Counted from the stretch's first letter, positions 1-6,199 are shown. The stretch is 8,807 bases of DNA from DASXMX01 sp036794395 (GCA_036794395.1 DAIRGS010000292.1:1-8807), one strand, 5' to 3'. Numbers and translations are program-made. Notes: generated by a model not told the origin, from the letters alone.

Positions 1-116
1 CCCTTAAAACGGCCCCCGCCCCCACAACCCGCCCCACCCCGGTGGCGGCGGCCCGGTGAGTTGCTCGCGTTCGACCGTCGCTTCAATTCAACAATCTGAA
101 TCTATGGGAGCCAACA

Positions 117-869
117 ATGTCGCTCGATCCAAATAGTTCCATGCCGGGGAATTCACCGAACCTTCAAAACATCGCCGCCAAGCTCGATGCGCTCGATGCC
201 TCAGTGGCGTCGGTGGTGAAAAGTTCGCGTATCCGCAATTTCTTCACTCTGGTGATCGCGGTCGTCAGCGTGCTGATGATCGGTTACTGGCTGGCGTATG
301 CCCACACGCGGTTCACATCTGAAGTGAATCCCGAGCTGGCCGCGGATCTCGGCCAAAAATACCTCGAGGAATACATCCCAAGTGCGGCAGCGCAGCTCGA
401 AGTATCGATGAAGGAGAATGCTCCATCGGTGGTCGCCGAGGGCGAGAAGCGCCTGCGGGCACTGCCGGTTCGGCTCGATGAGCAGTTTCGCGCCGATGCA
501 AAGCAAGCCATCGAAACTCGTATGCCCGATGTGCAGGAACGACTGTATCAATCCCTGAAAGCTGGCCTGACCGACGCCACCGCGCAAGTGAAGAAATCCC
601 CCGGCGAAGATGACGCCGCTCGATTCCGCAACCTCGCCGATTCCCTGGCCGTGCTCTATCGCACCGAAGCGTTGAAGTTCACCGACGACACCTACGCCCA
701 ATACACCAAAGGCGCCAACGACGTAACCAGCGGGCTGAACATGCTGGCCGAGGGTAAAAACCTCACGCCGCAGCAGATGACTCAGCGTAATCTGGTCCGC
801 GACTTCCTGATTCTCGCCCGCAGCACGGCCGGTCCCGAGCCGCGGGTCATGCCTGCCGCGAATCAGTAA
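117..869 (+). CDS. Single-pass membrane protein with long helical extracytoplasmic region, function unknown
   Basis: I do not recognise this 250-residue protein. A hydrophilic N-terminus with a short predicted helix (about residues 17-37) is followed by one strong hydrophobic segment at about 42-62 (FFTLVIAVVSVLMIGYWLA). There is no signal-peptidase-like site, so it is probably an uncleaved anchor. Basic residues just before the segment (SSRIR) suggest the N-terminus is cytoplasmic and residues about 65-235 lie outside the membrane. That outer part is rich in Ala, Glu, Gln, Lys and Leu and looks almost wholly alpha-helical, possibly coiled-coil, as in stalk or scaffold proteins. There are no cysteines and no catalytic motif. 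The ATG at 117 is chosen because GGGAG at 106-110 lies 6 bases upstream. A 266-codon reading frame lies antisense to it, but the membrane segment and ribosome site favour the plus strand. It appears separate from pgk downstream, because a promoter lies between them. Confidence 0.8.
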   Translation: MSLDPNSSMPGNSPNLQNIAAKLDALDASVASVVKSSRIRNFFTLVIAVVSVLMIGYWLAYAHTRFTSEVNPELAADLGQKYLEEYIPSAAAQLEVSMKENAPSVVAEGEKRLRALPVRLDEQFRADAKQAIETRMPDVQERLYQSLKAGLTDATAQVKKSPGEDDAARFRNLADSLAVLYRTEALKFTDDTYAQYTKGANDVTSGLNMLAEGKNLTPQQMTQRNLVRDFLILARSTAGPEPRVMPAANQ

Positions 870-903
870 CCGCTCGCGCAGTTTGTGATGCATCCCCCAC
901 GCG

Positions 904-950
904 CGCCCTCCGGCCCCCTCTCCCACCGGGAGAGGGCTGGGGTGAGGGCG
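904..950. repeat. Bipartite palindromic intergenic repeat (REP-like)
   Basis: A perfect 9-bp stem, CCCTCTCCC (916-924) and GGGAGAGGG (928-936), closes a 3-base loop. It is nested in an outer perfect 7-bp pair, CGCCCTC (904-910) with GAGGGCG (944-950). No T-run follows, so it is not a standard intrinsic terminator, although such a hairpin could stabilise the 3' end of the upstream mRNA. The minus-strand text CCCTCACCCCAGCCC belongs to a widely dispersed type of GC-rich intergenic repeat (general knowledge). A related sequence occurs at 5881-5919. Confidence 0.75.
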
Positions 951-1053
951 AGCGCCAGGCGCCTTCCCATTCGCGCCACGGGCGCTCATCACCTCGCTCA
1001 CAACCGACTCGCGACGGTTGCGTGTGTGTTTGGTTCCACGCCGGTTCTGAATC

Positions 1054-1081
1054 TTGACATCCCCCCCTCAACCCATAGCAT
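1054..1081 (+). promoter_or_regulatory. Candidate sigma70-type promoter for the pgk operon
   Basis: A perfect -35 hexamer TTGACA lies at 1054-1059, followed by a 16-base spacer and TAGCAT at 1076-1081 (4 of 6 matches to TATAAT). Transcription would begin near 1088, about 30 bases before the pgk start, leaving room for the ribosome site. The spacer carries a run of seven C (1061-1067), which is unusual. The promoter overlaps the 22 codons of open frame before the chosen pgk start, which argues against the longer protein. Confidence 0.55.
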
Positions 1082-1105
1082 CGGCGACCCTGATTTCATG
1101 CACCC

Positions 1106-1111
1106 AAGGAG
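1106..1111 (+). promoter_or_regulatory. Ribosome binding site fixing the pgk start
   Basis: AAGGAG sits 8 bases before the ATG at 1120. The open frame reaches back to a TTG at 1054, but that codon is part of the -35 element and has no comparable site, so the ATG at 1120 is preferred. Confidence 0.75.
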
Positions 1112-1119
1112 TCGCAAAA

Positions 1120-2304
1120 ATGGCTAAGAAAACCGTCGCGGATATTGATGTGAAGGGCAAGCGCGTTCTGATGCGGGTGGACTTTAACGTCCCATTGGAG
1201 GGCAGCAGTATCACCGATGACCGCCGCATCACCCAGGCCCTGCCGACTATCAAAAGCGTGCTCGATCGCGGCGGACGATTGGTCCTCATGTCGCACCTGG
1301 GCCGGCCCAAAGGCGGGTCCGAGCCGAAGTATTCCCTGAAGCCGGCAGCAGATCGCTTAAAAGAATTGCTGCACAAAGATGTGAAGTTCACCAGCGACTC
1401 CATCGGGCCCGATGTGGAAAAAGCCGTGGCCGACCTGAAGGACGGCGACGTCCTGCTCCTGGAGAACCTCCGCTTCCATAAGGAAGAAGAAAAGAACGAT
1501 CCGAACTTTGCAAAGCAGTTGGCCAAGCTCGGTGATATCTACGTCAATGACGCCTTCGGAACCGCCCATCGCGAACACGCCAGCACGTTCGGTGCGGCCC
1601 AGGCCCTGGCAGGCAAGCCGCGGGTGATCGGCGCACTGATTCAAAAGGAGCTGAAGTTCCTGGGCGAAGCCGTCAGCAATCCCAAGCGCCCATTCGTGGC
1701 GATTCTGGGCGGCGCGAAAGTTTCGGACAAGATCAATGTCATCGAACAGTTACTCGGCAAAGCCGACGTGCTGCTGATCGGCGGCGCGATGGCGTACACG
1801 TTCTTCCTCGCCCAGGGCAAGGAAGTCGGCAAGAGCCTGGTCGAGCGCGACAAAGTAGACCTGGCCAAACAGTTGCTCGCCAAGGCCGGCGGAAAGATCA
1901 AGCTGCCGGTCGATACCGTCGTAGCATCGGAAATGACCGACACCGCCCAGACCCAAATCGTCGAAGGCAATATTCCCGCCGATCTCGAAGGCTTCGATAT
2001 CGGTCCCAAAACCCGCGAGCTCTACAAGGCCGAGATCGCCAAAGCAAAGACCATTATCTGGAATGGCCCCATGGGCGTTTTCGAGAAGAAGCCCTTCGCC
2101 GAAGGCACACAACAGATCGCCCAGGCCGTCGCGGATGCAACCGCCAGGAACGGCGCCATCACCATCATCGGCGGCGGCGACAGCGCCGCCGCGGTCGAGC
2201 AAATGCACCTGGCCGACAAAGTCAGCCACGTGTCCACCGGCGGCGGAGCGTCGCTGAAATTCCTCGAAAACGGGCACTTTTCGACGTTGGATATCTTGGA
2301 TTAA
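1120..2304 (+). CDS. pgk: Phosphoglycerate kinase
   Basis: Cytoplasmic enzyme that interconverts 1,3-bisphosphoglycerate plus ADP with 3-phosphoglycerate plus ATP, in glycolysis/gluconeogenesis and, where present, the Calvin cycle. At 394 residues it has the usual bacterial length. The family signatures appear in order: RVDFNVP at 19-25, HLGRP at 59-63, ENLRF at 115-119 and NDAFGTAHR at 143-151 in the N-terminal substrate domain; then GGAKVSDK at 197-204, WNGPMGVFE at 314-322, GGGDS at 351-355 and STGGGASL at 372-379 in the nucleotide-binding domain. Nothing essential is missing. Starting at ATG 1120 gives the standard N-terminus MAKKTVADIDVKGKRVLMRVDFN and follows a strong ribosome site. It is probably the first gene of a run that continues, 14 bases after its stop, into a HEPN-like gene. 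No terminator is visible in that gap. Confidence 0.98.
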   Translation: MAKKTVADIDVKGKRVLMRVDFNVPLEGSSITDDRRITQALPTIKSVLDRGGRLVLMSHLGRPKGGSEPKYSLKPAADRLKELLHKDVKFTSDSIGPDVEKAVADLKDGDVLLLENLRFHKEEEKNDPNFAKQLAKLGDIYVNDAFGTAHREHASTFGAAQALAGKPRVIGALIQKELKFLGEAVSNPKRPFVAILGGAKVSDKINVIEQLLGKADVLLIGGAMAYTFFLAQGKEVGKSLVERDKVDLAKQLLAKAGGKIKLPVDTVVASEMTDTAQTQIVEGNIPADLEGFDIGPKTRELYKAEIAKAKTIIWNGPMGVFEKKPFAEGTQQIAQAVADATARNGAITIIGGGDSAAAVEQMHLADKVSHVSTGGGASLKFLENGHFSTLDILD

Positions 2305-2318
2305 AAGAATCCTGTGCC

Positions 2319-2819
2319 ATGCCCCTTAGGAATTTCATCAAGGCATATCCGGAATCCATCTCGGACATGCTCGTTGCGGCGGATGATCGGTATCAGGAAG
2401 CCGAAGAGCTTCTGCTGCAGCACAAGTTCGATGGCTGTGTGTACCTGTTGGGGTATTCGGCTGAAATGTGGCTAAAGGTTGCTTGTTTACGGCTGCGTTC
2501 TCTTGGCCCAAATGTACAGGTGAAGGCCGCGCTGGGTCCTCTTAAATCCTGGATGCGCCAAACGGCGCCGCAGGTTCCCCAGGCGGATTTCCACGATCTG
2601 GCATTCCTCGCGGCGGCCGTCGCCCAACTCCGTATTCACCAGGGGCGGCCGCTTCCTCTCCCCGTTGCGACAGAGCTACAATCCCGGGTGGTGAATGGTC
2701 TTTATCCGGAATGGCTCGTCGACATGCGCTATCGTCGATCTGGACTCGCGGCGGTCGATGCGTGGGCGGCGCTGGTCAATACGTGGTGGCTTAAGCAGAA
2801 CTGGATGTCTCTGATATAG
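2319..2819 (+). CDS. HEPN-like helical protein, function unknown
   Basis: A 166-residue soluble, mostly helical protein. Its pattern fits the HEPN fold: a helix with AADDRYQEAEELLLQ (20-34), a second helix GYSAEMWLKVACLRLR (45-60) resembling the family's GYxxExxLK core, HDLAFL at 92-97 in the place of the usual H-x-L helix, and W132 with MRYR (136-139) near the end, like the common W...RY signature. HEPN proteins are often ribonucleases in toxin-antitoxin or defence systems, but the catalytic R-x4-6-H motif is not present, so activity is doubtful. It may be a binding or structural member. The ATG at 2319 has no good ribosome site. It follows the pgk stop by 14 bases and may be translated by coupling. 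Met17 (2367) is a weaker alternative start. Codon use looks less GC-biased at third positions than in pgk, which hints at a different history. The fold call is from pattern only. Confidence 0.7.
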   Translation: MPLRNFIKAYPESISDMLVAADDRYQEAEELLLQHKFDGCVYLLGYSAEMWLKVACLRLRSLGPNVQVKAALGPLKSWMRQTAPQVPQADFHDLAFLAAAVAQLRIHQGRPLPLPVATELQSRVVNGLYPEWLVDMRYRRSGLAAVDAWAALVNTWWLKQNWMSLI

Positions 2820-2828
2820 GTTGGATCA

Positions 2829-3143
2829 ATGCCGGTACGAAAATTCACACCGACTCGCACGTTGGAGCAGAATCAATTGGTTGATCGACTGGCGGCGGAG
2901 TGGCAATCCGTCGGTTCCACGGCGAGTGAGCCGGTCATTATCGAGGAGCCGGATTCAAAGGGTGATGTCATTCATGTTTATGTTGTCTGGACTGATTGGG
3001 CCCAGCTCGATCGGGAAAAACGCGGCGACGTCATCATGGAGGCCGCCGAGCGCGTGAAGCCGATGAATGAAGTGCTGAAAATCACCATCGCATTCGGGCT
3101 GACGCCGGACGAAGCGGATCGCTTCAATCTTAAGTGGCGATAG
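2829..3143 (+). CDS. Small hypothetical protein paired with the HEPN-like gene
   Basis: A 104-residue soluble protein that I cannot assign to a family. The first third is polar and probably helical (TLEQNQLVDRLAAEW, 11-25). It is followed by a strand-like segment with a striking aromatic/valine core (VIHVYVVWTDWAQL, 47-60), an amphipathic helix (REKRGDVIMEAAERV, 62-76), a second strand (LKITIAFGL, 83-91) and a short end (TPDEADRFNLKWR). It looks like a small alpha/beta domain. It has no nucleotidyltransferase GSxxxGxxxxxSD motif, so it is not the MNT partner usual for HEPN proteins, and no obvious DNA-binding helix-turn-helix. Its ATG lies 9 bases after the stop of the HEPN-like gene; AGG at 2818-2820, overlapping that stop, could serve as a weak ribosome site. 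Tight spacing implies co-expression with the upstream gene. Any antitoxin or adaptor role is only a guess. Confidence 0.75.
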   Translation: MPVRKFTPTRTLEQNQLVDRLAAEWQSVGSTASEPVIIEEPDSKGDVIHVYVVWTDWAQLDREKRGDVIMEAAERVKPMNEVLKITIAFGLTPDEADRFNLKWR

Positions 3144-3173
3144 GTTCCGTTTTCAGTTTCCAGCCGTCGGACT

Positions 3174-3201
3174 ATGAACCGTTAGGATGGACTTACCTTG
3201 A
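3174..3201 (+). other. Two start-stop mini-ORFs in the rpe leader
   Basis: In the 54-base gap before rpe, ATG-AAC-CGT-TAG (3174-3185) is followed after one base by ATG-GAC-TTA-CCT-TGA (3187-3201). The TGA of the second overlaps the TTG start of rpe (3198-3200) in the shape TTGA, an arrangement like translational coupling. The first mini-ORF is in the rpe frame, so its TAG rules out any longer rpe start. Whether either is translated is unknown; they may be chance. Confidence 0.35.
3184..3190 (+). promoter_or_regulatory. Probable ribosome binding site for the TTG start of rpe
   Basis: AGGATGG lies 7 bases before TTG 3198. It contains the ATG (3187) of a four-codon mini-ORF, so ribosomes may have two overlapping choices here. 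Confidence 0.45.
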
Positions 3202-3866
3202 CAAGCGATCCGTTTAGCGCCACCGGCCCCCAGATCCTGGCGTCGATTCTCTCCGCGAATTTCGCGAAGCTCGGATCAGAGATCGATGACGTTTTGCAAG
3301 GCGGCGCCGACTTCCTGCATCTGGATGTAATGGACGGCCACTTCGTTCCGAACATCAGTTTCGGCCCGGCGATCGTCAAGGGCGCACGCAGTGCAACTAA
3401 GGCGTTTTTTGACGCTCATCTGATGATTTCCGAGCCGGTTCGATATGCCCCGGCGCTGGTGAAAGCCGGCGCTGACAGCGTGACTTTTCACGTCGAGGTG
3501 GTCAGCGACCCCGCTGCCACGGCCCGGGAGATTCACAAACTGGGTTGCAAGGTTGGCATCACGCTAAACCCAGCTACGCCGGTCGAATCCATCTATCCCG
3601 CTCTTGAATTTGTCGACGTCGTGCTCGTGATGAGCGTGGTGCCGGGCTTCTCCGGCCAGAAGTTCATGCCGGAGGTTTTGCCCAAGGCACGCGAAGTGAA
3701 GAAGCGCCTTGCGGCACATCAGCGGCTCGAAATGGACGGGGGCCTCCACGCTCAGACCATCGGAGCGGCGCGCGATGCCGGCGTGGATTGGTTCGTCGTC
3801 GCCAGCGCCATCTTCGATCAACCCGATCGAGCAGCGGCCATCGCCGAGCTCCGAGCGCGCTTGTAA
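3198..3866 (+). CDS. rpe: Ribulose-phosphate 3-epimerase
   Basis: Cytoplasmic TIM-barrel, metal-dependent enzyme that interconverts D-ribulose 5-phosphate and D-xylulose 5-phosphate in the pentose phosphate pathway and Calvin cycle. The 222 residues match the normal length. Visible hallmarks are ASILSANF (15-22), HLDVMDGHFVPN (41-52) with metal/catalytic His41 and Asp43, DAHLMI (72-77) with His74, MSVVPGFSGQKF (145-156) and EMDGGL (178-183) with Asp180. The usual phosphate-binding VAGSAIF near the end reads VVASAIF (200-206): the glycine is replaced by Ala202, a mild oddity. The start is TTG: the in-frame TAG at 3183-3185 blocks anything longer, and no other start fits between it and the first strand of the barrel. 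It is probably co-transcribed with pgk and the two small genes upstream. It converges on argS 24 bases later with no clear terminator. Confidence 0.96.
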   Translation: MTSDPFSATGPQILASILSANFAKLGSEIDDVLQGGADFLHLDVMDGHFVPNISFGPAIVKGARSATKAFFDAHLMISEPVRYAPALVKAGADSVTFHVEVVSDPAATAREIHKLGCKVGITLNPATPVESIYPALEFVDVVLVMSVVPGFSGQKFMPEVLPKAREVKKRLAAHQRLEMDGGLHAQTIGAARDAGVDWFVVASAIFDQPDRAAAIAELRARL

Positions 3867-3890
3867 TCCCTCAAATGATTCCTGACCCAT

Positions 3891-5855
3891 CTACATCTCA
3901 TCCGGATGCTCAATCCCCAGCAAATCTAGGCCGATTTCGAGGGTTCTTGCCGTTAACCCGCATAGGAGCAACCGGCTCGATCGCGTCGGCTCTTCGCTCT
4001 TGAGCACCGGACATTCGGTATAGAAGCTGCTGAACTTTGTCGCCAGGTCGTAAAGATATGTCGTCAGATGGTGCGGCTTCAGTTCCGTGGCCGCGACGCC
4101 CACGATCTCACCCAGCCGCGCAATATGCTTGGCCAGCGCGAGTTCTTGCGGCGCTTCCAGGGAAAGTCTCGCTCCGCCGCCCGCGCTGCCGCCACCCTTG
4201 CGGAAGATGGATTTGATTCGCGCGTGCTGGATCTGGAGGTAAGGCGCCGTGTTGCCATCCATGGCAAGCATGCGATCCCATGAAAATACGTAGTCGCTGA
4301 CGCGGTCCTTGGACAGGTCGGCGTATTTCACCGCGCCAATGCCGACGGCACGGGCGATTGCCTTGCGTGTTGATTCGGGTAGCTCCGCGTTCTTTTCCGA
4401 GACAACCGCAAACGCAAGTTTCTCCGCCTCAACAAGCAACTCCGTCAGCTTCACCGTATCGCCGCTGCGGGTCTTGAACGGCTTGCCATCCTCACCAAGC
4501 ATCGTGCCAAACGGCGCATACTCCAATTCCGCCTTTTCTGCCCAACCGGCTTGCCGCGCCGTCCAAAAAACCTGCGCAAAATGCTGCGACTGCCGCGAAT
4601 CATGCGTATAAATCACGCGATTGGCATGCAGGTCTTTCACGCGAAACCGGATGGCCGCGAGGTCCGTCGTGCCGTAAAGAAAGCTTCCATCCGATTTTTG
4701 GATCAGAAGCGGCGCTTCGAAGGCCGGCACCATCACCACCACCGCGCCCTCGGATCGCACCGCGATTCCTTTGGCCAGAAGTTCTTCGACAACTGTTAAA
4801 AGGCGGTCGTTATAGAATGATTCGCCGCGAACCATCTGTTCGGATTGAATAGATGGATTAGCAAGTTGCACGCCGAGCCTGTCATAAGTCCGGTCGCAGG
4901 CCTCCATTGTAATTCTGCCGGCTTTCGTCCAGGCCAGCGCTTCCAGCTTGTTTTCCTTGTCGTCCGGATTCTGGATGAATGTGGTCACCAGTCGAGGGAG
5001 TTCATCGAGCTTTCGATTTCCATGCTTCTTGTGCCATATCCATTCCTTTGCGGCGGCCGGATGGTCGGTCAGCGCGCTTATGAATTGATACGTTCTTTCC
5101 AATTCGGCGAGACTAAGTTTGTCCTTCTCCAGGTATCGCGCGAACGCCTCATCGGCTTCCTCGTCTAGCTTTATCCACGATCGATGCAATTCCGCAATCC
5201 GATGTACCAGGGCATCGCCCGATGAATCGTTGCACGCCGATGCGGTGCGAAATTCGTCGGCCAACTTCAGCAGTTCCTCCTCCTGCCCAAAATGCTCCGC
5301 CATCGCCGCGTACCACATCGCCAGCACAACCCGCCCAAATTGCGTCCCCCAGTCACCCACATGATTCTGTCGGATGACGTTATGTCCCCCAAACGCAAGC
5401 ATCCGACTGATCGCATCGCCGATAATGGTGCTGCGCAAATGCCCTACATGCATCTGCTTGGCAATGTTGGGCCCGGAATAATCGACGACCACGGTTTGCG
5501 GCTGGGCGGACGGGTCGATTCCCAGTCGCGGATCAGTCGCAACGCTCGCCAGTCGTTGCGCAAGCCATGCGGGCGCAAGCCTTACGTTAATGAAACCCGG
5601 CCCGGCAATGCTGATGTCCTGAGCCATTTCACCGAGATTGAGCCTGGATTTGATTTGCTCCGCCACAGCGCGGGGATTCGCCTTCTGGCCGGTCTTTTCG
5701 GTCACGCGTTTAGCCAGGCCCATCGCCACGTTGGATTGGTAATCGCCAAACGTCTGATTCTGGGACACACCGATCAGCGGGTCGGCATCAATATCGAACG
5801 CGGCTGTAATCGCCGCGCGAAAGGCTGCGTCAAGTTCGGAAACAATCGTTTGCAC
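3891..5855 (-). CDS. argS: Arginyl-tRNA synthetase
   Basis: Class I aminoacyl-tRNA synthetase that charges tRNA-Arg with arginine using ATP, in the cytoplasm. The N-terminal tRNA-binding (Arg_N) domain covers about residues 1-95, ending in GPGFINVRL. The catalytic domain opens with DYSGPNIAKQMHVGHLRST (125-143), in which HVGH is the HIGH motif. GTMLGEDGKPFKTRSGDTVK (450-469) stands in the KMSKS region, which in this family commonly departs from the consensus. The anticodon-binding DALR domain starts near 535 (APYLQIQHARIKSI) and ends with the typical LLGIEHPDEM. At 654 residues it is longer than many bacterial ArgS (roughly 550-600); the extra length is a charged helical stretch at about 190-315. 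The start is GTG at 5855, with AGGAG (5870-5866 on this strand) 10 bases upstream. It is the only minus-strand gene here, divergent from the S41 protease gene and convergent with rpe. Confidence 0.97.
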   Translation of the reverse strand: MQTIVSELDAAFRAAITAAFDIDADPLIGVSQNQTFGDYQSNVAMGLAKRVTEKTGQKANPRAVAEQIKSRLNLGEMAQDISIAGPGFINVRLAPAWLAQRLASVATDPRLGIDPSAQPQTVVVDYSGPNIAKQMHVGHLRSTIIGDAISRMLAFGGHNVIRQNHVGDWGTQFGRVVLAMWYAAMAEHFGQEEELLKLADEFRTASACNDSSGDALVHRIAELHRSWIKLDEEADEAFARYLEKDKLSLAELERTYQFISALTDHPAAAKEWIWHKKHGNRKLDELPRLVTTFIQNPDDKENKLEALAWTKAGRITMEACDRTYDRLGVQLANPSIQSEQMVRGESFYNDRLLTVVEELLAKGIAVRSEGAVVVMVPAFEAPLLIQKSDGSFLYGTTDLAAIRFRVKDLHANRVIYTHDSRQSQHFAQVFWTARQAGWAEKAELEYAPFGTMLGEDGKPFKTRSGDTVKLTELLVEAEKLAFAVVSEKNAELPESTRKAIARAVGIGAVKYADLSKDRVSDYVFSWDRMLAMDGNTAPYLQIQHARIKSIFRKGGGSAGGGARLSLEAPQELALAKHIARLGEIVGVAATELKPHHLTTYLYDLATKFSSFYTECPVLKSEEPTRSSRLLLCGLTARTLEIGLDLLGIEHPDEM

Positions 5856-5865
5856 CGTGAGCTGG

Positions 5866-5870
5866 CTCCT
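5866..5870 (-). promoter_or_regulatory. Ribosome binding site for the GTG start of argS
   Basis: Read on the minus strand, AGGAG lies 10 bases before GTG. The spacing is slightly long, but it is the only purine-rich site nearby and it supports the non-ATG start. Confidence 0.5.
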
Positions 5871-5880
5871 ATAACGTTAT

Positions 5881-5919
5881 CCCTCGACCGTGCGGCCGGG
5901 GGGGCCGGGGCGAGGGGGG
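5881..5919. repeat. GC-rich hairpin repeat in the argS leader
   Basis: CCCTCG (5881-5886) pairs with CGAGGG (5911-5916), and GGCC (5894-5897) can pair with GGCC (5903-5906) inside. On the minus strand it reads CCCTCGCCCCGGCCC, closely matching CCCTCACCCCAGCCC of the repeat at 904-950 (two differences), so both are probably degenerate copies of one repeat family. It begins 26 bases upstream of the argS start codon and could fold in the argS mRNA leader if transcription starts further out. Confidence 0.5.
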
Positions 5920-6032
5920 ATGCTATACCGCCAAAACGTTGATCGCTAGAACGTGTCTTAAGATCGAGTGTTGATTGTGCAAGCCGCCAGTGGTGCCGGG
6001 CCGATCTATGGATGTTGGCGAATGCCGTGAAC

Positions 6033-6060
6033 TTCGAATCGGCGTTGCCGTCTATATAAA
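6033..6060 (+). promoter_or_regulatory. Weak promoter candidate upstream of the S41 protease gene
   Basis: TTCGAA (6033-6038, 3 of 6 to TTGACA), a 16-base spacer, then TATAAA (6055-6060, 5 of 6 to TATAAT) within the AT-rich text TCTATATAAATG. It would give a leader of about 140 bases. Confidence 0.3.
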
Positions 6061-6115
6061 TGAGAAGAGAAACAAAACTGGGGCAACTTTGAGTACCGCT
6101 CGGCCGGATAGGGGC

Positions 6116-6121
6116 TATAAT
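6116..6121 (+). promoter_or_regulatory. Perfect -10 element TATAAT before the S41 protease gene
   Basis: TATAAT is an exact consensus -10 and would place the transcript start near 6128, about 80 bases before the start codon. The best upstream hexamer, TTGAGT (6089-6094, 4 of 6), is 21 bases away, too far for a standard spacer, and there is no extended TG. It may rely on an activator or another sigma factor, or be chance. Confidence 0.4.
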
Positions 6122-6194
6122 CCGCTCGGTTCGCTAAAAGCGGCAATGCAGGTGCGGGAGCCCCGGCAGATGCAGTTTTTCCTACCCCCGACGC

Positions 6195-6199
6195 AAGGA
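6195..6199 (+). promoter_or_regulatory. Ribosome binding site deciding the S41 protease start
   Basis: AAGGA runs directly into the first in-frame ATG (6199), leaving no spacing for that codon, but stands 8 bases before the second in-frame ATG (6208). The second ATG is therefore the likelier start, and it also gives a cleaner signal peptide (MRRALRR...). Confidence 0.7.

Noticed and set aside
904..950. Intrinsic terminator for the first gene
   Set aside because: The hairpin is strong, but no T-run follows on the plus strand. It fits a dispersed palindromic repeat better.
201..1001. 266-codon open frame antisense to the first gene
   Set aside because: It runs through the palindromic repeat at 904-950, lacks a convincing ribosome site, and its product is low-complexity (Gly/His/Arg rich). 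The plus-strand gene has a ribosome site and a clear membrane segment.
1054..1119. 22-codon N-terminal extension of pgk
   Set aside because: The TTG start is the -35 hexamer of the promoter, the extension does not resemble PGK, and a strong ribosome site serves ATG 1120.
2391..2606. Canonical HEPN RNase motif R-x4-6-H in the 166-residue protein
   Set aside because: Every Arg-His pair was checked; none has the right spacing (the nearest are R-x10-H and R-x-H), so catalytic activity is not claimed.
5292..5942. 216-codon plus-strand open frame over the 5' part of argS
   Set aside because: It lies opposite the highly conserved argS N-terminal half and runs into the hairpin repeat. The product has no protein-like features.
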